This document shows, piece by piece, positions 41,237 through 49,338 of a stretch of 64,000 nt of DNA (position 1 is the stretch's first letter; every line of letters begins with the position of its first letter). Source of the DNA: Glycomyces amatae (GTDB lineage Bacteria > Actinomycetota > Actinomycetes > Mycobacteriales > Micromonosporaceae); assembly GCF_020991375.1 (NCBI RefSeq), contig NZ_JAJLQZ010000004.1, forward strand, positions 248,001 to 312,000, read 5' to 3'. The notes beneath the pieces are model-generated. The model searched no databases and had not been told where the DNA came from. It was given only the letters and a program-made list of their open reading frames with translations. A program made the position numbers and the translations under genes.

Positions 41237-41818
41237 ATGAGTCAGTCAGGCATCGGCACGGTCCCCCGGCGGGCCCCCGGCTCGGGGGGCGCCGCGACGC
41301 TGCTGGCCGGGGCGCTCGCAGCCGCCGACCTCGCGGCGCTCCTGCTGGTCGTACCCGTCCCCGCCGTCCTGGCGCTGGCCCCGCTCCTGGTCCGCGGCGA
41401 CCAGGTCGATCTCGGCTTCGCACGGATCGACACCCCGCTGGAGGCGTGGCCGGCGGCGGCCCTGGGCTCGATCCTGCTCGTCGCCATCGCATCGGGGACG
41501 CTGAAGGCCGTCCGCGCGCAGCGGGCCTGGATCGACCGGCAGTTCCCGCAGCCGGGACCCGCCCCCCGGGCCGCCGGACCCGCGGACCCGACCGCCACCC
41601 GCTTCCAGGGGCTCACCGAGCGCGAGACCCAGGTGCTCGAGCTGATGTCCCGGGGGTTCACCAACGGCGCGATCGCGCAGCGGCTCTTCATCAGCGAAGC
41701 CACCGTCCGCAAGCACGTCGGCCGCATCTTCGCCAAGCTCGACATGGACACCACGGACAAGGACCGGCGCGTGACCGCGGCCCTGACCTTCGCCGGGCAC
41801 GCCGACGACCGGACGTAG
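41237..41818 (+). CDS. Membrane-anchored LuxR-type transcriptional regulator
   Basis: A 193-residue protein with two N-terminal hydrophobic segments (LLAGALAAADLAALLLVVPV and AWPAAALGSILLVAIASGTL), a proline-rich linker, and a C-terminal LuxR HTH (LTERETQVLELMSRGFTNGA then IAQRLFISEATVRKHVGRIF). It lacks a receiver domain, so the signal probably enters through the membrane segments. It is divergent from an ABC exporter operon, which it likely controls in response to membrane or antibiotic stress. The same arrangement is frequent in actinobacteria. Confidence 0.9.
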   Translation: MSQSGIGTVPRRAPGSGGAATLLAGALAAADLAALLLVVPVPAVLALAPLLVRGDQVDLGFARIDTPLEAWPAAALGSILLVAIASGTLKAVRAQRAWIDRQFPQPGPAPRAAGPADPTATRFQGLTERETQVLELMSRGFTNGAIAQRLFISEATVRKHVGRIFAKLDMDTTDKDRRVTAALTFAGHADDRT

Positions 41819-41906
41819 CGCCCCCGCCGGGGCGCGGTCCGCCGCCGTCCGCATCGGTCTCCGGCCCGGCGCCCGACCGGCGGCCGGGTAAGGCGGGACT
41901 TCGCTG

Positions 41907-41923
41907 ATGCAAGTAATTTGCAA
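41907..41923. promoter_or_regulatory. Fur-family (Nur-like) binding site candidate
   Basis: ATGCAA-GTAAT-TTGCAA fits the Streptomyces Nur consensus tTGCaa-N5-ttGCAA with only the first base different. It lies in a short AT-rich island 238 bp before the first copper-cluster gene. Whether it controls that cluster or a lost gene is unknown. Confidence 0.5.
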
Positions 41924-42076
41924 GAGTAAGGTTGTGGCGTTAGCGGTGCCGCGCCGCGAGCGGTCCCGTGGGATCGTGGACGTGCGGGCCGCGGACGCCT
42001 CGGCGTTCCGACAGACGCGGAGGGCGCCGATCGCCCTCCCCGATCCTTTGCCGCGAGGCGAGGGTGATTCCAAGAC

Positions 42077-42111
42077 GGGGCCGACCGCGCCTGAACACCG
42101 CGGTCGGCCCC
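42077..42111. terminator. Strong hairpin upstream of the first membrane protein
   Basis: Perfect 13-bp arms (GGGGCCGACCGCG and complement) with a 9-base loop. It could end a transcript starting near the Fur-type site or act as an attenuator before the next gene, 50 bp downstream. Confidence 0.55.
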
Positions 42112-42160
42112 GTCGCCGTGCGACCACGCACGGCACCGGCGGTCATGCGAGGATGTCTCG

Positions 42161-42688
42161 GTGCATGTCGGTCGGCCGTTGTTCCGCGGGCTGCGGGCCC
42201 TGGTGTTCGCGCTGGCCTGCGCGGCGGTCTCGGCCGGACTGCACGTCGTCGCCGACGGCGGCGCGGTCGGCGCCGGCCCCTTCGCCGCGGCGGTCGCCGC
42301 GCTCGCGCCCGTCGGCTTCGTCTTCGGCGGCGCCCAGCGCGGACCGCTGTCGCTGCTCGCCCTGTGCGGTACCGCGCAGGCGGCCCTGCACGTCTGGTTC
42401 AGCGCCGGGCACCTGCACCACCTGATGCCCGAGCCCTCCATGCTGCTCGTGCACCTGCTGGCCGCCGCGGTCTCCGCGGCGTGGCTCGCCCGCGGCGACG
42501 CGGCGCTCGCGGCGTTCATCGACGCCGTGGTGCTGCTGCTCGCCGCCCCGCCGCCGCTCCGCGGCCACACGCCGCAGGCCCCGGTCCGCACCGGGCCCCC
42601 GCCGTCGCGCACCGCGGCCCCCGTCATCGAGCCGCTGGTCTCGGCCGTCTCGCTGCGCGGCCCGCCGCGCCCGCTCCGTTCCCACTGA
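42161..42688 (+). CDS. Small membrane protein of the copper cluster, paralogue 1
   Basis: A 175-residue protein starting with GTG (VHVGRPLFRGLRALVFALAC). It has four hydrophobic segments followed by a basic Pro-rich tail. Conserved elements are SAGLHVVADG, QRGPLSLLALCGTAQAALHV, HLHHLMPEPSMLLVHLLAAA and WLARGDAALAAFIDAVVLLL. His- and Met-rich loops (SAGHLHHLMPEPSM) suggest metal contact. A paralogue follows at 43694. Similar proteins accompany copper chaperones in actinobacteria, so a copper-related envelope role is inferred from context. I do not recognise a firmly named family. Confidence 0.75.
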   Translation: MHVGRPLFRGLRALVFALACAAVSAGLHVVADGGAVGAGPFAAAVAALAPVGFVFGGAQRGPLSLLALCGTAQAALHVWFSAGHLHHLMPEPSMLLVHLLAAAVSAAWLARGDAALAAFIDAVVLLLAAPPPLRGHTPQAPVRTGPPPSRTAAPVIEPLVSAVSLRGPPRPLRSH

Positions 42689-42855
42689 TCCCGCCTGCGG
42701 GCGCGCGCCTTCGCGTGCGCCCGTCCCCGGCCGTGCGCGCCCGCCGTCGGCGCGCCGCCGCAGGCCCCGCCGCGCACGCCGGACCGGGGCCTCCTCCCGC
42801 ATTCGCTCGCACCGCCGGGCCGCGAACCCGGCGAACACAGAACGGAACCACCACC

Positions 42856-43587
42856 ATGGGCAAGTCCAACCGCGCCGGCCGCAAGGCCGCGATCGAGGCG
42901 CTGCGCCGGCAGCAGGCCGCCGAGGCCCGCCGCAGGAAGATCGTCTTCGGCGTCGCCATCGGCGCCGCCGTCCTCCTCATCGGCGGACTCCTCGGCCTCG
43001 GCATCTGGATGAACCGCGACGTCGAGTACGACGTCAACGAGCCGGCCGCCGCGACCACCGGCGACCACGCCGTCCGCCTCGGCGACGGACCCGTCGAGAT
43101 CGACCTCTACATCGACTACATGTGCCCGGCCTGCCGGCAGTTCGAGGCGACCCACGCCGCCGACCTCCAGGGCTGGCTCGACGACGGCTCGGTCACCGTC
43201 GACTACCACCCGATCGCGATCCTCGACCGCCTCAGCCAGGGCACCGAGTACTCCACCCGCGCCGCCTCGGCCGCGGTGTGCGCCGCCGACGCGGGCGAGC
43301 AGCCGTTCCTCAACTACACGACGGCGCTCTACGCGGGCCAGCCCGCCGAGAACACCACCGGCCTGACCGACGGGGAGCTCAAGCGGATCGGCGCCGACAC
43401 CGGCCTCGACGGGGACTGGGAGCAGTGCGTGGACGAGGAGACCTACTACGGCTGGGTCCAGGAGGGCACCGCCTCGGCGACGGACGGGCAGGGCGTCTCC
43501 AGCACGCCCACCGCGGTCGTCGACGGGAAGCGGGTCGACTCGCAGGACTTCGCCGACACGGTCGAGGCCGCCATCGCCGCGGCCTGA
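42856..43587 (+). CDS. Membrane-anchored DsbA-like thiol-disulfide protein
   Basis: A 243-residue protein with a cytoplasmic basic stretch, one membrane anchor (IVFGVAIGAAVLLIGGLLGL, near 35-55) and an extracytoplasmic thioredoxin-fold domain of the DsbA type. The active site is DYMCPACRQFEATH (CPAC, near 92-95). The cis-Pro loop is GQGVSSTPTAVVDG (near 215-228). An extra Cys pair (AAVCAADAG; EQCVDEE) may be structural. It probably oxidises or isomerises exported proteins, including copper-cluster products. The ATG start gives a proper N-in membrane topology. A strong terminator follows directly. Confidence 0.92.
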   Translation: MGKSNRAGRKAAIEALRRQQAAEARRRKIVFGVAIGAAVLLIGGLLGLGIWMNRDVEYDVNEPAAATTGDHAVRLGDGPVEIDLYIDYMCPACRQFEATHAADLQGWLDDGSVTVDYHPIAILDRLSQGTEYSTRAASAAVCAADAGEQPFLNYTTALYAGQPAENTTGLTDGELKRIGADTGLDGDWEQCVDEETYYGWVQEGTASATDGQGVSSTPTAVVDGKRVDSQDFADTVEAAIAAA

Positions 43588-43592
43588 CGCCC

Positions 43593-43623
43593 CGCCGCGC
43601 GCCCGGGACCCGGGCGCGCGGCG
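43593..43623 (+). terminator. Terminator of the DsbA-like gene
   Basis: A near-continuous 15-bp inverted repeat (CGCCGCGCGCCCGGG and complement around a single A) starts six bases after the stop codon. Confidence 0.75.
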
Positions 43624-43693
43624 CCGCATCGCGGGCGGCCGCGAGTCGGGAGCCTGACAGTCCGAAGGCGGCCGGTCATGCGAGAATCGCTCC

Positions 43694-44230
43694 GTGCACA
43701 TCGGCCGACCGATCATCCGAGGGTTCCGCGCCCTCGTGTTCGCGGTCGCCTGCGTCCTGGTCTCGGCCGGACTGCACTTCACCGCCGGCGGCGCCCCGAT
43801 CTCGTGGGGCGCGTTCGCCGCCGCGGTCGGCGCGGTCGCCGCGGCTGCCTACCTGCTCGCCGCCGCCCAGCGCGGCCCCCTGGCCCTCCTGCCCGCCTGC
43901 GCGGCCGCGCAGGCCGGGCTGCACGCCTGGTTCACCGCCAGCGCCGGGCACCTCGAGCACCTCGTGCCGAGCCCCGCGATGCTCCTCGTCCACGCCCTGG
44001 CCATGGCCGTCAGCGCGGTCTGGCTCGCCCGCGGGGACGCCGCGCTCGCGGCCTTCCTGGAGCTGCTGGTCCTGTGGACGGCCGCCGTCCTGCTGCTGCG
44101 GCTGCGCAAGGCCGCGCCGGTCCGCCTCCCGCGCGCCCGCGCCGGGCGCGTGCTCGCGCCGCCGGTGCTGCGGCTGCTCGCCACGACCGCCTCCCGGCGC
44201 GGTCCGCCTTCGCCCGCGTTCTCCCACTGA
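43694..44230 (+). CDS. Small membrane protein of the copper cluster, paralogue 2
   Basis: A 178-residue paralogue of the gene at 42161, aligned throughout: VHIGRPIIRGFRALVFAVAC, SAGLHFTAGG, QRGPLALLPACAAAQAGLHA, GHLEHLVPSPAMLLVHALAM, VWLARGDAALAAFLELLVLW. It also starts with GTG and ends in a basic tail and FSH (the first ends RSH). Four membrane segments are predicted. The PCuAC chaperone follows. The two copies flank the DsbA-like gene, so duplication involved this protein but not its neighbour. A role in copper delivery is inferred from context. Confidence 0.75.
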   Translation: MHIGRPIIRGFRALVFAVACVLVSAGLHFTAGGAPISWGAFAAAVGAVAAAAYLLAAAQRGPLALLPACAAAQAGLHAWFTASAGHLEHLVPSPAMLLVHALAMAVSAVWLARGDAALAAFLELLVLWTAAVLLLRLRKAAPVRLPRARAGRVLAPPVLRLLATTASRRGPPSPAFSH

Positions 44231-44348
44231 CCTTCTGACGTCGGCGGCGCCCCTGGCAGGGCGGTCGCCGCGAGCCCGCGCACCCGTGAACCGACGCGGT
44301 CCCCGCGTCCGGAGTGCCGCGCGCTCGCATCCGGAAACGAGAGCGAAC

Positions 44349-44885
44349 ATGCGAAAGACCCGACACACCCCGACCCTTCCCGCCCGCACCGCCGCGGCCC
44401 TGCTCGGCCTCGGCCTGCTCGCCGCCTGCGGCACCGAACCCGACGCCGACGAGGCCGCCGAGACGGCCGAGGCCACCGCCGCCGAGTCGGTGGTGATCAC
44501 CGACGCGTGGGTCAAGACGACCGAGGAGGACATGACCGCCCTCTTCGGCGTCCTGGAGAACGCCTCCGGCACCGAGGCCCACCTGGTCTCGGCCGAGAGC
44601 GACCTCGGCACGGTCGAACTGCACGAGGTCGTCGAGGCCGGCGGCGCGATGGTCATGCAGGAGGTCCCCGACGGCTTCCTCGTCCCCGCCGAGGGCGAGC
44701 ACGAGCTCACCCCCGGCGGCGACCACATCATGCTGATGGGGCTCGCCGCACCGGTCGTCGCCGGCGACGAGGTCGCCGTGACCCTCCGCTTCGAGGACGG
44801 CTCCGAGCTGGCGGTCACCGCCGTCGCCAAGGACTTCGAGGGCGGCGACGAGGAGTACCGGCCCGGCGGCACGGACGGCATGTAG
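44349..44885 (+). CDS. PCuAC family copper chaperone lipoprotein
   Basis: A 178-residue lipoprotein. The signal ends in a lipobox (GLGLLAACG; Cys27). The PCuAC beta-barrel has the Cu(I)-binding pattern: His in VELHEVVEAGGAMVMQEV (near 97), a nearby Met, and the late HELTPGGDHIMLMGL (near 117-131) with H-x-M. Such proteins carry Cu(I) outside the membrane to cytochrome oxidase CuA or to cuproenzymes. In streptomycetes a similar chaperone is linked to DyP peroxidase and radical-copper oxidase maturation. The DyP gene starts five bases after its stop, so they form one operon. Confidence 0.93.
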   Translation: MRKTRHTPTLPARTAAALLGLGLLAACGTEPDADEAAETAEATAAESVVITDAWVKTTEEDMTALFGVLENASGTEAHLVSAESDLGTVELHEVVEAGGAMVMQEVPDGFLVPAEGEHELTPGGDHIMLMGLAAPVVAGDEVAVTLRFEDGSELAVTAVAKDFEGGDEEYRPGGTDGM

Positions 44886-44890
44886 GGCCG

Positions 44891-46075
44891 ATGGAACCGC
44901 AGCGCAAGCGCCTGAACCGGCGCGGACTGCTCGGGGCGGCCGGAGGGGTCGCCGCGCTCGGCGCCGCCGGCGCCGGGGCGGCGGCCCTCGCCGGCGGCCC
45001 GGACGGGCCCGCCCCCGAGGCCGCACCCGCGACCACCGTGCCGTTCCACGGCGCCCACCAGGCCGGGATCACCGGCGACGCCCCGTCCCGCACGGTGCTC
45101 CTGTCGCTCGACCTGGGCGAGGAGGTCGACGCCGACCGCTTCGCCGCGGTCATGCGGCTGCTGACCGACGACGCCGCGCGCCTCACGCAGGGCGAGGCGG
45201 CGCTGGCCGACGCCGACCCCGAACTGGCCGCCGAGCCCGCACTGCTCACGGTCACGTTCGGCTTCGGCCTCGGCCTGCTGGAGCGCCTGGGCCTGCCCGC
45301 GCCGCCCGGCGCCGGGCCGCTCCCGGCGTTCTCGGTGGACCGGCTCGAGGAGGCGTGGTCGGGCGGGGACCTGCTCGTCCAGGTGTGCGGCGAGGGCGAC
45401 CTGGCCGTCAGCCACGCGATCCGCATGCTGGTCAAGGACTCCCGGTCCTTCGCGACGGTCCGCTGGGCCCAGCGCGGCTTCCGGCAGCGGCCGGCCGGGG
45501 GAGGGACGCCCCGCAACGTCCTCGGCCAGGTCGACGGGACGAGCAATCCCGACCCGTCCACCGGGGACGGCGGCGAGGCCGTCTGGCTCGGCGAGGACGC
45601 CGGGCCCCTGGCGGGCGGCACCGTCATGGTCGTGCGGCGGATGCGCACCGACCTCGACGAGTGGGACAAGCTCGACGCGGTCGGCAAGGACCGGGTGATC
45701 GGCCGCCGCGTCAGCGACGGCGCCCCGCTCACCGGCGAGCGCGAGGACGACCCGGTCGACCTCGAGGCGCGCGAGGACTCGGGGCTCCCGGTCATCCCGG
45801 CCGGGGCCCACGTCCGCCGGGCCATCGACGCGGGGACGACGATCCTGCGCCGCTCCTACAACTACGACGACGGCCCCGGGCCCGCGGGGGAGTCGGACAC
45901 CGGGCTGGTGTTCGTCTCCTACCAGGCCGACATCGGGCAGTTCATCGCCATCCAGGAGCGGCTGGCCGAGTCCGACCTGCTCAACGACTACGCCGTCCCG
46001 ATCGGCTCGGCCGTGTTCGTCCTCCCGCCGGGGTGCGACGAGGACGGCTGGATCGGCCAGGGCCTGTTCGATTAG
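44891..46075 (+). CDS. DyP-type heme peroxidase, Tat-exported
   Basis: A 394-residue protein. A twin-arginine signal (KRLNRRGLLGAAGGVAALGA, near 6-25) directs folded export. The DyP signature G-x-x-D-G is in NVLGQVDGTSNP (near 207-218), with the distal Asp. A proximal His candidate is in PAGAHVRRA (near 303-311), and an Arg-rich TTILRRSYNYDDG follows. The C-terminus (FVSYQADIGQFIAIQERLAE) is typical of the EfeB/DtpA class. It oxidises dyes, phenols or metal ions with peroxide in the envelope. It shares an operon with PCuAC, as in copper-trafficking loci of actinobacteria. Low-quality sequence starts ten bases after its stop. Confidence 0.94.
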   Translation: MEPQRKRLNRRGLLGAAGGVAALGAAGAGAAALAGGPDGPAPEAAPATTVPFHGAHQAGITGDAPSRTVLLSLDLGEEVDADRFAAVMRLLTDDAARLTQGEAALADADPELAAEPALLTVTFGFGLGLLERLGLPAPPGAGPLPAFSVDRLEEAWSGGDLLVQVCGEGDLAVSHAIRMLVKDSRSFATVRWAQRGFRQRPAGGGTPRNVLGQVDGTSNPDPSTGDGGEAVWLGEDAGPLAGGTVMVVRRMRTDLDEWDKLDAVGKDRVIGRRVSDGAPLTGEREDDPVDLEAREDSGLPVIPAGAHVRRAIDAGTTILRRSYNYDDGPGPAGESDTGLVFVSYQADIGQFIAIQERLAESDLLNDYAVPIGSAVFVLPPGCDEDGWIGQGLFD

Positions 46076-46084
46076 ACCCGGTGG

Positions 46085-46290
<206 letters not shown>

Positions 46291-46299
46291 CCGCCGTGC

Positions 46300-46550
46300 T
46301 GTCGGGCCCCTCGGGCACGCTCGAATCGGGGGCGCCTCGGCACGGCGCCGCGGACCGTCGCCCCTGCCCGCCGAACGGCGCCACCGGAGATGTCGGGCCC
46401 CCGCGGCGCCCTTGTCGTCGGGGGCGCCGCGCACCGGCGCCCGGGGCCTCGCCCCTGCCCGCCCATCGCCTCAAGATGCGAGCGGGCACCGCGATCGCCT
46501 GGTTTGTCGGACCTCTCGGGCACCCTTGTCGTTCGGGGGCGCTTCCGAGC
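46300..46550. repeat. Three imperfect repeats of a GC-rich non-coding unit
   Basis: TGTCGGGCCCCTCGGGCAC, TGTCGGGCCCCCGCGGCGCC and TGTCGGACCTCTCGGGCACC begin at about 46300, 46391 and 46505. Each is followed by a T-C-G-rich GGGGGCGC segment, and the first two also by CGCCCCTGCCCGCC. Unit length varies (91 and 114 bp). The last unit runs up to the start region of the next gene. Confidence 0.55.
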
Positions 46551-46593
46551 GGCTCCTCGGGGCCTTCCCTCTGCCCGGCGTTAGGCTCTCCCC

Positions 46594-46830
46594 ATGAGCG
46601 ACCCGTCCGACAGCAGCGGCTACCAGGGCCCGCCCGCGAGCGTGCCGCCTCCTCCCGGCTGGCGGGTCGAGGCCGTGGCCCTCCCCGGCGAGCCCCGGCG
46701 CCTCCCGGCGCAGGACCACGCGGCCATCGACGCCGCCGAGCAGCGGGCCCGCCTGGTCACCCACTGGCTCGCCCTCGCCGCGGTGGCGCTCATGTTCACC
46801 GTCCTCATCACCGGCCTCCTCAGCAGCTGA
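46594..46830 (+). CDS. Small single-span membrane protein
   Basis: A 78-residue protein with a Pro/Ser/Gly-rich N-terminus (GYQGPPASVPPPPGWRVEAV), an amphipathic middle (DHAAIDAAEQRARLVTHWLA) and one C-terminal membrane span (LAAVALMFTVLITGLLSS). Codon use is normal for the genome and it ends cleanly before a convergent DUF2231 gene. I do not recognise the family. Because it lies just after doubtful sequence, its upstream context is uncertain. Confidence 0.6.
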   Translation: MSDPSDSSGYQGPPASVPPPPGWRVEAVALPGEPRRLPAQDHAAIDAAEQRARLVTHWLALAAVALMFTVLITGLLSS

Positions 46831-46874
46831 GCGGACGGCGAACGGTCCCGGCCGGGACCGCCCCGCGGCACGCC

Positions 46875-47417
46875 CTACCGGACCGTGCCGCCCCAGACCA
46901 TCTCGGCGCCGGTGTGCCCGGTCCGGTAGAGCACCCAGGCCGCCATCAGCAGCAGCGCGAACGCGATCAGGCCGATGATGAACATGAGGACCTTGCGCCC
47001 GGTCGCGGCGGGGTCGTCCGAGCCGGACGCGCCGTCCTCGCCCGCGGCGGGCGCGGGCGCGTCGGCGTTGCGCAGCAGCGCGGCCCGGCGGCCCCGGTCG
47101 AGCCCGGCGAACAGGAACCACACCGGGATCAGGGCGACGAGCGTCCACAGGAGCCAGTAGCCGTTGTCGTGGTGCTGCTGGACCGCCTCGGGCCAGCCGT
47201 CGGGATAGGTGTAGTCGGCGAGCTGCTCGCCGCTGAAGACCGAGCCGTACGCGGCGGCCGGGCCGACCAGCACGAGGATCGCCACCGCCCAGCCGACGAA
47301 GCGGCGCAGCGGCGGGACCAGGAGGTAGGCGAGGCCGAGCAGCACCAGGAGCGCGACCAGGATGATCGGCGCGTGCACGGCCAGCGGGTGGAGGGGCAGG
47401 TCGAGAATCGTCGTCAT
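46875..47417 (-). CDS. DUF2231 domain membrane protein
   Basis: A 180-residue protein with four membrane segments. The N-terminal LPLHPLAVHAPIILVALLVL, with its L-H-P-x-x-V-H-x-P motif, is the hallmark of DUF2231, and conserved His residues (LHPLAVH, QQHHDNGYW) could bind heme. An acidic cytoplasmic or extracytoplasmic loop (GEDGASGSDDPAATG) separates the last two spans. DUF2231 proteins are often found beside cytochrome, copper or peroxidase genes, which fits this cluster. The biochemical role is not known. Confidence 0.88.
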   Translation of the reverse strand: MTTILDLPLHPLAVHAPIILVALLVLLGLAYLLVPPLRRFVGWAVAILVLVGPAAAYGSVFSGEQLADYTYPDGWPEAVQQHHDNGYWLLWTLVALIPVWFLFAGLDRGRRAALLRNADAPAPAAGEDGASGSDDPAATGRKVLMFIIGLIAFALLLMAAWVLYRTGHTGAEMVWGGTVR

Positions 47418-47441
47418 GAAGTTAATTGAACCCTAAAGTGA

Positions 47442-48074
47442 TCACCAACCGGTAGCCCCGGCAGAACTTTCGAAGAGTTCGACGTAGCCCATGACGGCGT
47501 CCGCGATCAGCTGCACCGCGATCGCGGCCAGCAGCACGCCCGCGATGCGGGTGAGCACCTCGATGCCCCCGCGCCGCAGGACCTTCACCAGGAATCCCGA
47601 GAAGCGCATGACCAGGAAGATCGCGGTGTGGATGACGACGATCGCCAAAGCGATCCACAGGTAGTCCACACTGGATGACGCCTGCTGCACGAACAGGATC
47701 ACCGCGACGATCGCGCCGGGCCCGGCCAGCAGCGGGGTGCCCAGCGGCACGAGCGCGATGTTCGACGTGGCCGCCTCGTTCGGGTCGTCGGCCTTCCCCG
47801 TCAGCAGCTGGAGGGCGACCAGGAGCAGCAGGAGCCCGCCCGCGCCCTGGAGCGCGGCGAGGTCGATGTGCAGGTAGCTGATGATCTGCTGCCCGAGCAG
47901 CGCGAACAGCGTGATCACGCCCAGGGACAGGCACGTCGCCTGGAGCGCCGCCCGGCTCCGCTGGCGCTGGTCCATGGTCCCGGTCAGGGCCAGGTAGATC
48001 GGCACGATGCCGGGCGGGTCCATGATGACGAACAGCGTCACCGCGACGGTCAGAAAGTACTCGAGTCCACCCAC
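47442..48074 (-). CDS. MarC family integral membrane protein
   Basis: A 210-residue protein with six membrane segments. The N-terminal VTLFVIMDPPGIVPIYLALT contains the MarC-family D-P-x-G-x-x-P motif. A repeat-like counterpart in the middle is ALVPLGTPLLAGPGAIVAVI (P-L-x-x-P-G-A-I). Despite the name, MarC is not linked to multiple antibiotic resistance; family members are putative small-molecule exporters. The GTG start was taken because the conserved domain begins at once. It is a separate transcription unit from DUF2231, 24 bp downstream on the same strand, so read-through is possible. Confidence 0.92.
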   Translation of the reverse strand: MGGLEYFLTVAVTLFVIMDPPGIVPIYLALTGTMDQRQRSRAALQATCLSLGVITLFALLGQQIISYLHIDLAALQGAGGLLLLLVALQLLTGKADDPNEAATSNIALVPLGTPLLAGPGAIVAVILFVQQASSSVDYLWIALAIVVIHTAIFLVMRFSGFLVKVLRRGGIEVLTRIAGVLLAAIAVQLIADAVMGYVELFESSAGATGW

Positions 48075-48138
48075 GCAGCGAGTATGTCAAGTCCGCCGGG
48101 TCACAGCCGGTGATCGGGACACTCGTGTTAGGTGCGGC

Positions 48139-49338
48139 TCAACCGTGCCGGGGCATTCCGGATAAGACGTAGCTGAGCACCGGCATGATCGCCCCCGGCG
48201 GCGGGGTGAGCTCGGACAGGAACGGCTCCTCCCCGGAGTCGTCGAGCAGGAGCCACGTGTCGTCGGTGCTGTCGCCGGTCAGCTGCCAGCGCAGCATCGG
48301 ATCGGTCCACAGGCCCGTGGAGTCCTCGTACCGGTCCTCGTACTCGCCGAGGTCGAAGCCCTCCACGAGCGGGTACCTGTAGCTCCGATCGACCTGCTCG
48401 ACGGCGCTCCGGGCCCGCTCCACGGCCTCGCCGTCGGCCGCGGCCCTCGCCAGCTCCTGCTGGATCGCGTCGGACCCGATCGACCCGCACTGCTCGCCCG
48501 GCGCGGCGAGGCCCGTGCCCGGCGCGAGGTCGGCCACGCAGACGAAGTCCGGATCGGTGATGTCGACGACGACCAGCGCCTCGAAGCCGGCGGTGCCGAC
48601 CGTGGTGAACCCCCAGTCGTACTCCTCTTCGAACCAGTAGGGCCCCTCGTTGCCGCCGGTCGTGGAGTGCAGGTCGCCCGAGAAGAAGGCGGTGCTGTCG
48701 CTCCAGTCCTGGAGGGTCAGCGCGTAGTCGGTGGTGAAGACGGCGGGCGCTTCGCCGAGCTCGTCGAAGGGGGCGTTCAGCAGCTGGTACTCCTCCCGGG
48801 TGTACTCGGCGGTCGGGGAGACGACCGCGAGCTGCGTGCCGCCGGTGTTGGCCTCGATGTACGTCTCGGGGGTCGGCTTCTCGTACACGAGCGGGGCGGC
48901 GCCGTCGAGGGGGGTGAAGCTCACCGCGGTCTCGGTCTCGGTGGCGTAGGCGTCGGCGAGGCGGTAGACGCTCGCGGGCTGCTCCTCGCTGATCGGGACG
49001 GACTCGCCCGCCTCGTTGAGGACCTCGTACTCGCCGTTCTCGGCGAGCACGACGAACTCCATGTCGAGTTCGAGCTGCGCCTCGGTGGCGCTCGTGTCCG
49101 AGGCGATGAGGTCGCCTTCGGGGCCGGACCCGACCCAGGGCTGCCACACGAACACGGCCGCGCCGAGCACGAGCAGGCCCGCGCCGCTCGCGGCGGCGGC
49201 CTGGCGCCTGCGGCGGCGGATGCGGCCGGCCCCGGCGATCGCCAGTTCGGCCAGCCCGGGGTCGTCGTCGGTCAAGGGCGCGGCGCGGGCCCTGTCGGCC
49301 ATCTCGCTGCGCAGAAGGGATTCCAGATCCCCGCTCAC
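48139..49338 (-). CDS. Membrane-anchored partner of the SigE-type sigma factor
   Basis: A 399-residue protein. A cytoplasmic N-terminus (LESLLRSEMADRARAAPLTD) and a basic stretch IRRRRRQ precede one membrane span (AAAASGAGLLVLGAAVFVW, near 46-65). A large acidic extracytoplasmic domain follows, with no family I can name. The GTG start overlaps the sigma-factor stop (GTGA), so translation is coupled. Position and topology are those of a regulator that restrains the sigma factor, although no zinc-type anti-sigma motif (H-x3-C-x2-C) is present. An exported domain of about 330 residues may sense an envelope signal. Confidence 0.8.
   Translation of the reverse strand: MSGDLESLLRSEMADRARAAPLTDDDPGLAELAIAGAGRIRRRRRQAAAASGAGLLVLGAAVFVWQPWVGSGPEGDLIASDTSATEAQLELDMEFVVLAENGEYEVLNEAGESVPISEEQPASVYRLADAYATETETAVSFTPLDGAAPLVYEKPTPETYIEANTGGTQLAVVSPTAEYTREEYQLLNAPFDELGEAPAVFTTDYALTLQDWSDSTAFFSGDLHSTTGGNEGPYWFEEEYDWGFTTVGTAGFEALVVVDITDPDFVCVADLAPGTGLAAPGEQCGSIGSDAIQQELARAAADGEAVERARSAVEQVDRSYRYPLVEGFDLGEYEDRYEDSTGLWTDPMLRWQLTGDSTDDTWLLLDDSGEEPFLSELTPPPGAIMPVLSYVLSGMPRHG

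Larger units (their letters stand above)
41819..42160. other. Intergenic region upstream of the copper/envelope cluster
   Basis: No supported gene. It contains a Fur/Nur-type inverted repeat and a strong GC hairpin, listed separately. Confidence 0.4.
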
